In this document: positions 55,139 to 64,000 of the stretch, in pieces | Position numbering within the stretch: position 1 is the stretch's first letter | How the letters are laid out: each line of letters opens with the position of its first letter | Assembly (NCBI GenBank): GCA_030429235.1 | Contig: JAUIDB010000024.1 | Span: forward strand, 1-64,000 | Source: Thermoanaerobaculia bacterium | Lineage (GTDB): Bacteria; Acidobacteriota; Thermoanaerobaculia; Multivoradales; JAIOJS01 | DNA: 64,000 nucleotides | Reading direction: 5' to 3' | Translations under genes and position numbers: made by a program | The notes under the pieces: generated by a model | What the model was told of the DNA's origin: nothing | What the model saw: only the letters and a program-made list of their open reading frames with translations | Databases searched by the model: none

Positions 55139-55945
55139 TCACTTGGTGCGGTAGTCGAGTTCGGCCCGCCGGACCTTCCAAACGGCCAGGCTCACGCCGA
55201 GCGCGGCGTACACCAACAGCTGCACGACCACCAGCCAGGTCGGCAGTGGCTCAGCGAGCATGGCGAAGGGACCCTCCGAGAGGGGCACCGGGCTCAGCGA
55301 GCGCAAGTAGTAGACCACCGACAGCTGCTTCAGCCCTGGCGGCAGCATGAACTGCGCCCACTCGATGAGGAAGAACACCGCCACCACGTAACCCGGCCCC
55401 CGCAGCAACGTGCCGACGGCAAGGAAGAAACCGCCGTAGGCCAGGCAGCCCAGCGCTGCGATTCCCAGGTAGGTGAGGACCTCCATCTGGAGTCTGGGGT
55501 CACCGAACGCGGCCAGACCGTGTGGCAGTTGAAACAAGGCCCGACCGATGACACCGGGCAGGAGGAAGAAGCACCAGGCGAGAAAGACGCCAGCGAGGTA
55601 CTTGCCGACCACTAGCTGCCACCTCGGGATCGGCGTCAGCAGGGAGTAGTGCCACGAGCGTTGGTCCAACTCCCCGCGGATCTGCCCGATGAAGATCGTG
55701 GCACAGCCGAAGAAGAGCACGATCCGAACCACCATGCCCTGGAAGAAGTGAGCGTAGTTCTCCTGCAGCTCCGCGGTCGTCAGACCCTCGGGATGCCCGA
55801 ACTTCGAGACCGCCCAGGCCACCACGGCCATCATCGTGACGGGAGCCGCAGCCAACAGGAAGTACCAGAGGAGTCGACCGGGCGAAGCCTGACGACGCAA
55901 TTCCAACTTCGCGACTCCGAACAGCCGTCGGCGTGACGAGCTCAT
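55139..55945 (-). CDS. ABC-2 type transporter permease (second pair)
   Basis: 268 residues with six hydrophobic segments: [20 protein letters not shown], a periplasmic loop, [95 protein letters not shown]. The [30 protein letters not shown] segment is the coupling-helix region of ABC-2 exporters. ATG 55945 overlaps the ATPase stop by four bases. Last gene of the operon. Substrate unknown. Confidence 0.88.
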   Translation of the reverse strand: MSSSRRRLFGVAKLELRRQASPGRLLWYFLLAAAPVTMMAVVAWAVSKFGHPEGLTTAELQENYAHFFQGMVVRIVLFFGCATIFIGQIRGELDQRSWHYSLLTPIPRWQLVVGKYLAGVFLAWCFFLLPGVIGRALFQLPHGLAAFGDPRLQMEVLTYLGIAALGCLAYGGFFLAVGTLLRGPGYVVAVFFLIEWAQFMLPPGLKQLSVVYYLRSLSPVPLSEGPFAMLAEPLPTWLVVVQLLVYAALGVSLAVWKVRRAELDYRTK

Positions 55946-56886
55946 AGCGACCCCCCTTCCGTACCCACGAGGTAGCGATACACCGCCATGACGTCGTCGT
56001 CCGCCGGAGCCACCGACTCGAGGTCGATCGCCCCCTCGGCGACCAGCTCATTGAGCAGCAAATAGAAGTGCTCCGCCTGCTTCGTCTTGACCATCAGTCC
56101 GCCGCCGTCCTCGTGGAGTTTCACCTCGACTACGTGGTCGTGCGAGAAGAGCGTCGAGGCCACCAGCGCTGGATCGGCGCACCGCAGCATCACCTGCATC
56201 GGGTGGTCGACCATCTCCTCCCGCACCTCGGGGATATCCCCCTTGGCCACGATGTACCCCTGATTGATCAACACCACCTGGTCGGCAATGACGTCGACTT
56301 CGTGCAGGATATGACTGGACACGATGACGTGCCTCCCTTCGGCCGCCAACTCGCGGAAGAGGTCGATCAGTTCGGCGCGAGCCATCGGGTCGAGCCCGTT
56401 CAACGGTTCGTCGAGTACCAGGATCTGTGGGTCGTGGGCCATCGCTTGCGCCAGCTTGATCCGTTGCCGCATCCCCTTGGAGTACGCAGCCACTCGGCGG
56501 CCGGCCGCCTCGGTCAGCTGGACCCGGTCGATGGCCCGCAGCGCACGGCTCCGCGCCTCGACCGGCCCCATGCCGTGGAGCGTGAGATACCCGACCAGGA
56601 ACTGGAGGCCAGTGACCCGCCGAGGAAAGGTGTCGAACTGGGCGCAGTAGCCAATGCGGTCGAACAGTGCTGGCGATCGACTCGGCTCCTCGCCCAATAC
56701 GCGCACCGAACCCTGGGTCGGCTCGAGCAGTCCGGTCATCAGGTTCATCACCGTGCTCTTGCCGGAGCCGTTCGGCCCCACCAGGGCGGTGATGCCCGGG
56801 CCGATCCGAAGGTCGACCCGGTTGACTCCCAGAACTTCGCCGTAGAACTTCGAGACGTCCTCGAAGAGGATCACACGCTCGCTCAT
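55942..56886 (-). CDS. ABC exporter ATPase (second pair)
   Basis: 314 residues. Walker [11 protein letters not shown]-loop GYCAQFDTF, signature [12 protein letters not shown], Walker [13 protein letters not shown], switch SSHILHEVD. About 90 C-terminal residues after the ATPase domain form a small regulatory domain common in this exporter group. ATG 56886 overlaps the upstream permease stop in ATGA. It pairs with the permease just downstream. Confidence 0.92.
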   Translation of the reverse strand: MSERVILFEDVSKFYGEVLGVNRVDLRIGPGITALVGPNGSGKSTVMNLMTGLLEPTQGSVRVLGEEPSRSPALFDRIGYCAQFDTFPRRVTGLQFLVGYLTLHGMGPVEARSRALRAIDRVQLTEAAGRRVAAYSKGMRQRIKLAQAMAHDPQILVLDEPLNGLDPMARAELIDLFRELAAEGRHVIVSSHILHEVDVIADQVVLINQGYIVAKGDIPEVREEMVDHPMQVMLRCADPALVASTLFSHDHVVEVKLHEDGGGLMVKTKQAEHFYLLLNELVAEGAIDLESVAPADDDVMAVYRYLVGTEGGSL

Positions 56887-57743
56887 TCCACCACCTCGTA
56901 GGCCCGCACCCGGCGCCTGAGGACCACCACGGCCACCGCGCCCAGGGTACCGAGAGCGAGAGCTGCTGCCAGCGGACCGACCTCCTTGGAGGGCGTGATC
57001 CCCATCAGCGCTCGCACCACCGAATCGATGAGCGTGAACACGTTGAACAGAACCCCCTTCTCGGTGTCGAGAGTCTCGTTCATGACCTGGCCGAAGAGGG
57101 CTCCTAGGATGAAGATCCCGACGAAGCTCGCCTCGGCGGCCGCCTTGGCTCGCAGAGCGGCCGAGATCGCCAGCGCCACCAGTCCGTAGAGCAGTAGTAC
57201 CACCCAGGAGCCAGCGAAGATCCCCAGCCCCAGCCTGAGGTTGGCCATCACCCAGGAGAACCCCTCGAGGATCCCCTGCAGACCGAAGAGCAGGCCCATC
57301 GGTACCCAGGTCACCGCCGAACCCAGCACCAGCAGAACCGTCAGCTTGCCGAGCAGATACTCGGCCTGCGACAGGGGACGACCCAGGTACAGCGGTAGCG
57401 CGTTGTCCCTGAGGTCGACCGAGATCAGCTTGGTCCCGGCCCCGAGAAAGAGGAAGAAGGCCGCGGCGAACTGAGCCTTCAAGATGAAGAGGAAGAAGCG
57501 GCCGTCGATCGGCACCAGTTCTTCGATCGGCAGCCGGAGGATCGCCAACGCCTCGGCGTTGTGGTGGATGTAGATCATGACCGCCGCGATCAGCGGAGCC
57601 ACGATCGACAGCACCAGGGTCACCAGCGTACGGCGGCTCTTGATCACATCCTGCAGGGCGTACTTGGCCAAGACCATGAAGCGCCACTGCGCTGCCGTCA
57701 ACGCCCCGCGGTAGACCCGGTAGCCCTGGTCATAGACTGCCAT
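56883..57743 (-). CDS. ABC-2 type transporter permease (first pair)
   Basis: 286 residues with six to seven hydrophobic segments: [94 protein letters not shown] and [20 protein letters not shown]. The N-terminus [13 protein letters not shown] is cytoplasmic, and the [18 protein letters not shown] segment looks like the coupling helix. The 5' end overlaps the upstream ATPase gene by 14 bases. Confidence 0.88.
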   Translation of the reverse strand: MAVYDQGYRVYRGALTAAQWRFMVLAKYALQDVIKSRRTLVTLVLSIVAPLIAAVMIYIHHNAEALAILRLPIEELVPIDGRFFLFILKAQFAAAFFLFLGAGTKLISVDLRDNALPLYLGRPLSQAEYLLGKLTVLLVLGSAVTWVPMGLLFGLQGILEGFSWVMANLRLGLGIFAGSWVVLLLYGLVALAISAALRAKAAAEASFVGIFILGALFGQVMNETLDTEKGVLFNVFTLIDSVVRALMGITPSKEVGPLAAALALGTLGAVAVVVLRRRVRAYEVVE

Positions 57744-58734
57744 GATCCACCTCCATCGCCTGCAAGAAGATGTCTTCGAGAGAGTCCCGCTTGTAGATCA
57801 AGCGCCGCACTTGAGTCTCCTGGTCCCGCGCGATGCGATAGAGATCGGAGACCGAAACGGCCTCGGGCAGGACGACCTTGAGACGGCGCTTGCCGTGCAC
57901 TGCAACTTCACAGCCCAGGCCGGCGATCGCCTCGGCAAAGGAGCTGCGACCGCCGCGTACCTCGATCTCGAGGAAGCTGCGGTTCGAGCGCCTCTCAGCT
58001 TCCAGGTCTCGGTAGGCGACCACGCGGCCTGCCTTCAGCACCACCACCTCGTCGCACACCGCTTCGACGTCGCGAAGGAGATGTGAAGAGATCAGGATCC
58101 GTGCTTCGCCCCGGTCGCGGATCGAGGTGATGAGATCGAGCATCCGCTGACGCCCCGAGGGGTCGAGGCCGTTGGTCGGTTCGTCGAGGATGATCAAGCG
58201 AGGGCCATGGACCAGGGCCTGGGCCAGCTTCGCCATCTGTTTCATGCCCAAAGAGTAGGTGCCGATCTTTCGGTAGCGCGCCTCGCCGAGACCGACGTAG
58301 AAGAGCATCTCGTGGGCGCGCTCGAGCGCCACCTGCGGCGGCAACCCCGACAGTTCGCCCATCAGCCGTACGAAGTGGACGCCGGTCATCTCCGAAACGA
58401 ACGCATCGCGCTCCGGCATGTAGCCAACCTGGGCCTTGAGCTCACGTCCCTGCCGCGCCACGTCCCAGCCGAGCACCGTGGCGCGTCCAGCCGACGGCCG
58501 ATGAAAACCGAGGAGCGTGTGGACCAATGAGGTCTTGCCGGCACCGTTCGGACCGAGCAGACCGATCGCCCGCCCCGAGAGCGCCACCGACACCTGGTCC
58601 AGGGCCTGTACCTTCCCGAATCGCAGGCTGAGCCCGTCGAGCTCGATGACCGGCGCGCTACTCCCCGGTTCGGAAGCGGCCGACGGCTCCGCTCCCGCTG
58701 TCGCCCCTTCTGAGCGACTCTCCAGACTCTCCAT
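57730..58734 (-). CDS. ABC exporter ATPase (first pair)
   Basis: 334 residues. A Ser/Ala/Glu-rich N-terminal tail (about 1-28), then Walker [10 protein letters not shown], the Q-loop GYMPERDAF, signature [12 protein letters not shown], Walker [13 protein letters not shown] and switch SSHLLRDVE, plus a C-terminal domain (about 245-334). ATG 58734 has GGGAGG six bases upstream, better than the GTG at 58737. First gene of the four-gene ABC operon. Confidence 0.92.
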   Translation of the reverse strand: MESLESRSEGATAGAEPSAASEPGSSAPVIELDGLSLRFGKVQALDQVSVALSGRAIGLLGPNGAGKTSLVHTLLGFHRPSAGRATVLGWDVARQGRELKAQVGYMPERDAFVSEMTGVHFVRLMGELSGLPPQVALERAHEMLFYVGLGEARYRKIGTYSLGMKQMAKLAQALVHGPRLIILDEPTNGLDPSGRQRMLDLITSIRDRGEARILISSHLLRDVEAVCDEVVVLKAGRVVAYRDLEAERRSNRSFLEIEVRGGRSSFAEAIAGLGCEVAVHGKRRLKVVLPEAVSVSDLYRIARDQETQVRRLIYKRDSLEDIFLQAMEVDHGSL

Positions 58735-58832
58735 CACGGACCTCCCTCTGTTCTCGCACTCTGCATGCTACAGCCTACGAGACAGAGGCGGGGAGTGTTC
58801 CCCGCCTCTGCCATCGCCCGAAGCTCTGACCG

Positions 58833-61370
58833 TCAGAGGGTCTCGAGCAGGTCGCGGACGGCCAACAGTTGCAGCAGGCCCAATGGGTTTCGCGTCGACG
58901 TCGAACCGACCGTAATCTCGTCGTCGGCTCCGGTGGCGTAGACCAGCATGGGACCCATCGTCTCCCCGATCGATACCAGCTCGTCCCGGATCTCGGGCGG
59001 CATCTGCTCACCGAGGGGGCCTCCCGACAGCAGCGCTCCGAGAGGCTCGAGCATGCCCGACAGATCCTGGTACAGGAGGGCCGAGTAGTTCATCTGCCCG
59101 TCGGCCGGCAGCAGGGCGCTGATCCGATCCGAGGTGGCGAGATTGAAGGCCGAGTCGTGGAAGCGCGAAGCCTGGCCCAGCAGGGCCGCCGACGGCGTCG
59201 CCACCAGATAGCCATCGAAGAAGTCGTAGTGGATCTGACGCAGCGAACCGAGCTCGGCGTGACCGGTCAGCACCCAACCTCCGTTCGGAGCCTCGGCCAG
59301 TTCCATCGGCTCCTGCCCTTCGGCGATCAGCCGGTCGTTGGCATCGGCGACGAAACTCTCGATTCCGTGCTGCAGACGATTCGCGTCGTAGACCTCGATC
59401 ACCAGCTTCCAGGAGGGAACCGGAGCGAGGGGACCGTCGAGCGCCAGGGCGACTTCACCACCCAGAGCCGCCAGGAAGTCCTCCCGCGGATTCCAGCCAT
59501 GTTCCTGGTCGAACTCGGCGAGATCCGACTCGACCTCCTCGACCTCTTCCGGCGACAGCGAAGCCAACACGTCCTCGAACAGCCGGCTCGGGTCCTCGAC
59601 CAGGCTCACGGCTACCGCCGTGGTGTCCGGCGACAGGAAGGTCAGACTCATCATCGGACCCGGAGTGGCGAGCCAGGAAGCGACGCCCCGGCGGGCCTCG
59701 GAGAAGGCCAGGTTGGCCTGACGCTCGACGCGATCGGCCACCGACCGCTGCTCGATGATCAGGTCCTCGAGACCGTCGAAACCCATGGCCGCGAAGTCGT
59801 CGTCGCTGGCGATCGCCCGCTCCACCCACGGTCGCAGGTCGACGGCGAGGATCGAACCGACCCCCAGCTCGTAACGACTCTGCAGTCGGCCGTGGAACGG
59901 GTTGTCGGCAAAGCTCGGAGCCGCGCCGGTCGCGGCGGCGATCACCTCGCGCAGGGCCGTGGCTCCCGGAGCGGCGATCACTCCCCGCTCCGAGACCCAG
60001 ATCAGGAGCCCGTGGTCGGGGAGGTCCGCAGCGTAGGGATCGGACACCAGGATCAGGTTCTCGTGATCCTCGAGGGCATCGAGTTCGGCGGCGAGATCGG
60101 CGCGCAGGGAATCGGACTGCCCCGACTCGGCGAGCAGAGCGGGACCGACGAAGTCGTCCCCCCTCCACCAACCCGCGATCACCAGTTCCTCACCCAAACG
60201 CTCCCCGAGGGGCGCGACCCGGCCGATCGCCTCTCGCAAGTGGTCGAGTTCCTCGCTATGGCCGATCCATCCGCTCAGCACGACGCTGGTCTGCATCCGC
60301 GACTCGAGCAGTTCGACCGTCTCTCGGATCGAGGACGAGAAGTTGGAAAGGCCGAGGTAGACCGCCGTCTCGGGCGGCAGCAACTCGAGGATGTTCGAGG
60401 AGTAGCGGAGGTTCGGCTGTGGCCGGTTCCGCAGCTCGAGGTTGAGATCGGTCAGCTCGCGCAGCAGGGCCAGATGGTCCGCGGCGTTGACCGACCAGGC
60501 GATCTCATCGGCCAGGGACACGGTACCCAGACTGGCCCGCGTCGCCACCTGGTCACCGGGATTCAGCGTGTGCTCGCGGCCTCCCTCGTTGACCTCGACC
60601 TCCCCTTCGAACACTGCGACCCGCGAACCGCGGGTCCCGTGGTTGACCGAGAACACCGTGCCCTTGACCGCCACCAGGCAGTCGTCGGTGGCCACGTAGA
60701 GACGGCCCTGCTTCTGCTTGGCCGCTTCGACCACGATGTTGCCGGCGGCGAGATCGATGGTGGTGCCGCGCCGCCCCTCGCGCACGGCGAGGCGGGAGCG
60801 CTCTCGCAACTCCACCAACGAACCATCGGCGAGTTGCAGCACGGCGTTCTCACCCCGTGGTGTGATCACTTCACGGTCGTAGCCGATCTCGCTTCCGATC
60901 TCGACCGGTGCCACCATCTCCCCGGTCGGGGCGAGCAGCGACCCCGACACCAGCTCGAACGTAGCGTCCGAGGGTCCGGCGAAGAACCCTCCGAAGTAGA
61001 GGGCCGGCGCCAGAGCCAGGGCGGCGATCAATCCCGCCGCCAGTGCCCAGCGGCGCGGTGCCGTCGGAGCGTCGGTCTCGATCGCCACCTCGGTGGGCCG
61101 ACGCAGCGCGCGACGGCAGGGGATGCAGGATCGAGCGTGATCCTCGACCAACAGGGACCGTTCGGGACTCAGCTCGCCCGCACGGTATGCCGGGAGCAGT
61201 TCCTGCAGGGCATCGCAGTCGAACACCCGGGACGATTCACTCTCGATCGCGGTCCAGGCGCGCTCGAGCGCAGCCTCCGCGGTCTTCTCTTCCATCTCTG
61301 CTGCCTCGTCGTGCAGTTGGCTCACCGCTGCCTCGAGCAGCAGCTCGTCGCGATCTCGTTCCTGGTTCAT
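58833..61370 (-). CDS. Giant membrane anti-sigma/FecR sensor with DUF3352-like periplasmic region
   Basis: 845 residues. The cytosolic N-terminus carries a zf-HC2 type anti-sigma zinc motif (H78-x3-C82-x2-C85, with Cys52 upstream), then one membrane helix (about 108-130). A FecR-like beta domain follows (about 140-290: GENAVLQLADGSLVELRERSRL, KGTVFSVNHGTRGSRVAVFEGEVEV). The rest, about 550 residues, is a large periplasmic region with the segments NPREDFLAALGGEVALALDG and LVIEVYDANRLQHGIESFV that recall DUF3352. It should hold the ECF factor encoded upstream and sense an envelope signal. ATG 61370 shares one base with the sigma stop (TGATG). The domain assignment of the last part is tentative. 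Confidence 0.85.
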   Translation of the reverse strand: MNQERDRDELLLEAAVSQLHDEAAEMEEKTAEAALERAWTAIESESSRVFDCDALQELLPAYRAGELSPERSLLVEDHARSCIPCRRALRRPTEVAIETDAPTAPRRWALAAGLIAALALAPALYFGGFFAGPSDATFELVSGSLLAPTGEMVAPVEIGSEIGYDREVITPRGENAVLQLADGSLVELRERSRLAVREGRRGTTIDLAAGNIVVEAAKQKQGRLYVATDDCLVAVKGTVFSVNHGTRGSRVAVFEGEVEVNEGGREHTLNPGDQVATRASLGTVSLADEIAWSVNAADHLALLRELTDLNLELRNRPQPNLRYSSNILELLPPETAVYLGLSNFSSSIRETVELLESRMQTSVVLSGWIGHSEELDHLREAIGRVAPLGERLGEELVIAGWWRGDDFVGPALLAESGQSDSLRADLAAELDALEDHENLILVSDPYAADLPDHGLLIWVSERGVIAAPGATALREVIAAATGAAPSFADNPFHGRLQSRYELGVGSILAVDLRPWVERAIASDDDFAAMGFDGLEDLIIEQRSVADRVERQANLAFSEARRGVASWLATPGPMMSLTFLSPDTTAVAVSLVEDPSRLFEDVLASLSPEEVEEVESDLAEFDQEHGWNPREDFLAALGGEVALALDGPLAPVPSWKLVIEVYDANRLQHGIESFVADANDRLIAEGQEPMELAEAPNGGWVLTGHAELGSLRQIHYDFFDGYLVATPSAALLGQASRFHDSAFNLATSDRISALLPADGQMNYSALLYQDLSGMLEPLGALLSGGPLGEQMPPEIRDELVSIGETMGPMLVYATGADDEITVGSTSTRNPLGLLQLLAVRDLLETL

Positions 61371-61978
61371 CAGTTATCTCCTTCGGTCGCCGGCGCATCC
61401 GACGACGGGTTCTTCTTTCGTTGGTTCTGGGTCTGGCGCTCGATGCCATGCCGGTGCATGGTCTCGATGACACTCTTGCGGGCCCGGTGCAGGGTGACGG
61501 CGACAACTCCCGCCGAAGTGCCGAGTTCCGCCGCGATGGCTGGATTGGTGAGGCCCTCGATGTACCGAAGGACGAACACCTCCGCCATCCGGTCGCTCAG
61601 GCCAGCGATCGCCTCACGCAAGGCCGAACTCAGATCGGCGTTCTTGAGATTGAGATCGGGCCGGTCGCGGCGGTCGGCCAGGAGTTCCGATTCGGCATCG
61701 TCCAGATCGACCGGCGCCGCGGTCTTGCGTCGGCGCAGGAGATCCAGGGCAGCATTGGTCCCGGCTCGCTGTAGGTACGGTCCGGGATGCTTGCCGAGTC
61801 GGGCGACGTGGCCCTGGCGGGCGAGTCGCACGAAGACGGTCTGCAACGCGTCCTCCGCGTCCGAAGAGCTGCCGGTAATCCGCAGCGCTGCGCGGAACAC
61901 CTGTCTTCCGTAGTCCCGGTACAGCGACTCGAGCGAGTGCGCTGCGGGGGGTTGGTTGTCTGTCATGGCTAGTTGCAC
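61370..61978 (-). CDS. ECF-type RNA polymerase sigma factor
   Basis: 202 residues. Region 2 (about 15-85): LESLYRDYGRQVFRAALRITG, DAEDALQTVFVRLAR; region 4 (about 125-180): ALREAIAGLSDRMAEVFVLRYIEGLTNPAIAAELGTSAGVVAVTLHRARKSV split by a short acidic linker. A basic C-terminal tail (KKNPSSDAPATEGDN) extends it slightly. GTG 61978 has GGAGG seven bases upstream; ATG 61966 is the alternative. It is cotranscribed with the membrane anti-sigma gene and diverges from the lipoprotein gene. A GGAAC with GTC 14 bases on lies upstream, a possible but short-spaced ECF target. Confidence 0.93.
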   Translation of the reverse strand: MQLAMTDNQPPAAHSLESLYRDYGRQVFRAALRITGSSSDAEDALQTVFVRLARQGHVARLGKHPGPYLQRAGTNAALDLLRRRKTAAPVDLDDAESELLADRRDRPDLNLKNADLSSALREAIAGLSDRMAEVFVLRYIEGLTNPAIAAELGTSAGVVAVTLHRARKSVIETMHRHGIERQTQNQRKKNPSSDAPATEGDN

Positions 61979-62134
61979 CTGGGGACCTCCGTAGTCAGTT
62001 CACACTTTCACTACGGGCCGCCTCGACGATTCTTACATGTCGTTCCGCCGGCAACGGCGGGAGCCGGTTCGGCGCGGCAGCTGGTTCGCCGTAAGATCAG
62101 TTGCCCAACCACTCGCTCCTCGTCCTCCGTCGCT

Positions 62135-63277
62135 ATGCCACCACGATCCCACCCCACATTGGTCCTGAACCTGACGCTGCTCGTGGGGACCCTAGGCCTC
62201 CTGGTCGGCTGCAACTCGACGCCGAGAATCGGTGGCGAGTACCTGATGGTCGAAGGAACGGCCCTCGGCGAGATCGCGGAGGAACTCGCGACCCTGCAGG
62301 GCACCCGGATCGGCCGGGTGGCAGACGAACTGCTGGCCGAACTGCCCGACTGCTCGACCTTCTCGCGCCACTGCCCGGACGGTCGCTGTCCGGAGCAGGA
62401 GCCGCTCCGATGCGAGGTCGCCCCCGCCCTGAGCCCTCTGGCCACGGACGAAGACCCCTGGGCGATTCACTACCGGCGTCCACTTTCGGACCACCACTGG
62501 GTCGAGGTGCGTGCGGCGCGGGCTCCCGGTGGAGCCACCCGCGGCGAGGTGTCGCTACCCGTTCGAGCGCTCGGGATGCCGGGGCTGGCTCCCGCTGGCG
62601 CCGCGCCCGCACCTTCCGTATCCTCGGCCCACGGGCGCTTTCTTCACCTGATGCTCCGCCCCGAGGGTGGCCTCGACATCGCCTCGGCGCTTCCTTCCGA
62701 CGGTTGGGGCGCGCGGCTCTTCGCACTCCAGAGTGCGCTCTTCTCCGCTACCACGCTCGAAGGGTCCCTCGAGGTGGCGATGTATACACCCGGGGAGGAT
62801 CAGGCTATGCCACCCTGGATCCTCGCCGTCCCGATCCTCGACTCCGAGCGAGCCGTTGCCGCCATGGAACAGTTCCTCGCCGAGATCCGGGCAAAGTGGC
62901 CGGTCGAGGTGCATCCGATCGAGGATGCTCGCGGTGTCTGCCTCACCAACCTCAACCTGCTGCCGAACCTGTCTCCTTGTTACATCGCGACGCCGCAACA
63001 CCTCGTCCTGGGTTGGAACTTCGAGTCCCTGCTGGCCGCCGCGCAGACCCCACCGAGCCCCGATCTGCTCGCCGCGACGAGCCACCTGGAGATCGACTTC
63101 GAGGCCCTCGGCAAGGCGGACGTGGCGATCGCTCGCGCCACCCAGGCCAGCCTGGAAACCCCGTCCTATCCCTGGTCGGCGGCGCGTGTCGCCGCCGTCA
63201 CCAACGACGGCATCCTCACCTTGCGGTGGGAGACCCTGCCCCGGACGATCGACGCACCGAACGAGGCCACACCGTGA
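62135..63277 (+). CDS. Lipoprotein of unknown function, possibly related to the sensor's periplasmic region
   Basis: 380 residues. Signal peptide with lipobox LLVGC (Cys28) gives a lipid anchor. Features include a Cys-rich stretch (CSTFSRHCPDGRCPEQEPLRC, about 70-92) and a later domain of alternating strands and helices: PPWILAVPILDSERAVAAMEQFL, CYIATPQHLVLGWNFESLLAAAQ, LEIDFEALGKADVAIARA. The second part resembles in pattern the periplasmic region of the divergently encoded anti-sigma protein. ATG 62135 has no clear ribosome binding site; the frame is open from 61973. Its stop overlaps the next gene in GTGA. Confidence 0.72.
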   Translation: MPPRSHPTLVLNLTLLVGTLGLLVGCNSTPRIGGEYLMVEGTALGEIAEELATLQGTRIGRVADELLAELPDCSTFSRHCPDGRCPEQEPLRCEVAPALSPLATDEDPWAIHYRRPLSDHHWVEVRAARAPGGATRGEVSLPVRALGMPGLAPAGAAPAPSVSSAHGRFLHLMLRPEGGLDIASALPSDGWGARLFALQSALFSATTLEGSLEVAMYTPGEDQAMPPWILAVPILDSERAVAAMEQFLAEIRAKWPVEVHPIEDARGVCLTNLNLLPNLSPCYIATPQHLVLGWNFESLLAAAQTPPSPDLLAATSHLEIDFEALGKADVAIARATQASLETPSYPWSAARVAAVTNDGILTLRWETLPRTIDAPNEATP

Positions 63278-64000
63278 GGGCCAAGCTGGTCCTCGTGACC
63301 CTACTCGTCGTCCTTCTCCTGGTGGCCTACCAGGCCCAGCAACGCGTACGAGGCTTCCGTCAGGCGGAGACTGTCTGCCAGGCCGTCGAGGCCGAGGATT
63401 GGGAGCGCGTCCTCCGACAGAGCGATGGCTTCGAGGGCAAACCGACCCAGGAGCGACGGGTCGCTGGCTGCCGTTGTGTGGCCCAGATCCGGACTGGACA
63501 AGCCGGAGCCTGTGCCGAGACTCTCCACACCCTTCGCCAACGCACCGCTCACGAGGACTGGATTCCGCCTCCACACCTGACGCTGCTCCTGCTCGACTGG
63601 ATGCACCGGCAAGGTCAGCTCAGCTCCGCCGCCGAACTCTCGCGACGAGCTGCGAGTGCCTACCCCGACTCCGCTCCGTTGGGCCAGGCCGAGATCGAGC
63701 TCCGCAGTCTGGTAGAGGACGAGGACCTGGTCTTGCGCGACATCACGCGCCGCCTCGACCGGTCTTCGCCACCAGAGGTCCGAGTACACCTCGCCAACCG
63801 ACGGACCGACCGACATGAGTGGGATGAGGTGCTCGCCCTCACCGACCAATTGCCCGACGAGCCGACACTTCGAGCCACGGCGCGGCACCTTCGCGGCGAG
63901 GCCCTGGCCAAGACCAACCGCATGGAAGAGCTACAGGAGCTCTACCACATGCTGGGAGAGCCTTCGGAGGCGCCGGCCGAGGACCTGGCTCGCTACGCTG
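63274..64000 (+). CDS. Membrane-anchored helical-repeat (TPR-like) protein, cut by window end
   Basis: 242 codons visible; the gene continues past base 64000. One N-terminal membrane helix (LVLVTLLVVLLLVAYQ), then a TPR/SEL1-like run of amphipathic helix pairs (TVCQAVEAEDWERVLRQSD, AELSRRAASAYPDSAPLGQAEIELRSLVE, HEWDEVLALTDQLPDEPTLRATARHLRGEALAKTN split here by loops). A Cys pair (GCRC) lies near residue 67. GTG 63274 overlaps the lipoprotein stop by four bases, so the two are coupled. Function unknown; no stop before the edge. Confidence 0.7.
   Translation, partial: MRAKLVLVTLLVVLLLVAYQAQQRVRGFRQAETVCQAVEAEDWERVLRQSDGFEGKPTQERRVAGCRCVAQIRTGQAGACAETLHTLRQRTAHEDWIPPPHLTLLLLDWMHRQGQLSSAAELSRRAASAYPDSAPLGQAEIELRSLVEDEDLVLRDITRRLDRSSPPEVRVHLANRRTDRHEWDEVLALTDQLPDEPTLRATARHLRGEALAKTNRMEELQELYHMLGEPSEAPAEDLARYA

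Noticed and set aside
55942-57687. 581-codon frame through the second ATPase and the first permease gene
   Set aside because: The part upstream of ATG 56886 is an out-of-frame shadow of the permease. The ATPase is complete from ATG 56886.
58869-61913. 1014-codon plus-strand open frame opposite the anti-sigma and sigma genes
   Set aside because: It is the antisense shadow of two well-supported genes in GC-rich DNA. Its translation is dominated by Arg, Gln and His with no domains.

Overview
The window is a GC-rich, densely coded bacterial chromosome segment with no insertion sequences, phage genes or CRISPR arrays. The suite of genes (an MglA/MglB polarity pair, a TonB receptor with a carboxypeptidase-regulatory-like N-terminus, a DUF1573 protein, an F-ATP synthase cluster with b and b' but no a or c subunit, and a secreted protein ending in a 'WFF...FWVF' beta domain that I associate with Acidobacteriota) suggests a Gram-negative acidobacterium, perhaps of the Thermoanaerobaculia. 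This taxonomic guess is inference; no rRNA is present to settle it.

Layout. 1-3.3 kb (minus): GT87-like transferase, truA, cdsA and the start of dxr (isoprenoid and phospholipid precursors), with a GT2 glycosyltransferase running divergently. 4.8-13.5 kb (minus): a long probable operon mglB-mglA-TPR-glmU-glmS-uvrD/pcrA-MBL hydrolase. 13.7-20.3 kb: a DUF2318 protein, a PQQ-like beta-propeller with embedded EF-hands, a membrane diguanylate cyclase, and the TrkA/TrkH potassium uptake pair. 20.6-24.2 kb: a TonB-dependent receptor with a strong terminator, a four-tRNA operon (Pro, Arg, His, Arg) with a consensus promoter, and a small secreted protein. 24.3-29.1 kb: a cobalamin riboswitch and a complete btuB-btuF-btuD-btuC vitamin B12 uptake operon with four-base overlaps. 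29.1-32.8 kb: FAH-family hydrolase, an SGNH hydrolase carrying TPRs, a lipoprotein, fluC and a tiny membrane protein. 33-39 kb (minus): ATP synthase b'-b-delta-alpha-gamma-beta-epsilon with its own promoter. 39-44 kb (minus): mpl, an 835-residue acidic TPR scaffold, an RDD protein and a membrane protein. 44.6-49.4 kb: DUF1573 protein and RNase PH (plus), facing murI, a GerMN lipoprotein and an AMIN-type amidase (minus). 49.5-55 kb: three small plus-strand genes including a macrodomain, then argS with a membrane protein (minus) and a secreted acidic-tailed protein. 55-58.7 kb (minus): a four-gene ATPase/permease/ATPase/permease ABC export operon. 58.8-64 kb: an ECF sigma factor with a giant membrane anti-sigma/sensor, diverging from a lipoprotein and a TPR-like gene cut by the window end.

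Across the window many genes are co-translated through ATGA/GTGA overlaps. Seven genes that lack a convincing Shine-Dalgarno sequence instead carry a TANNNT (-10-like) hexamer 6-9 bases before the start codon, which points to leaderless transcription. The most system-like novelties are this leaderless class, the ECF/anti-sigma/DUF3352-like sensor locus at the right end, the polarity-plus-wall-precursor operon, and an SD-sequestering hairpin downstream of the B12 riboswitch.
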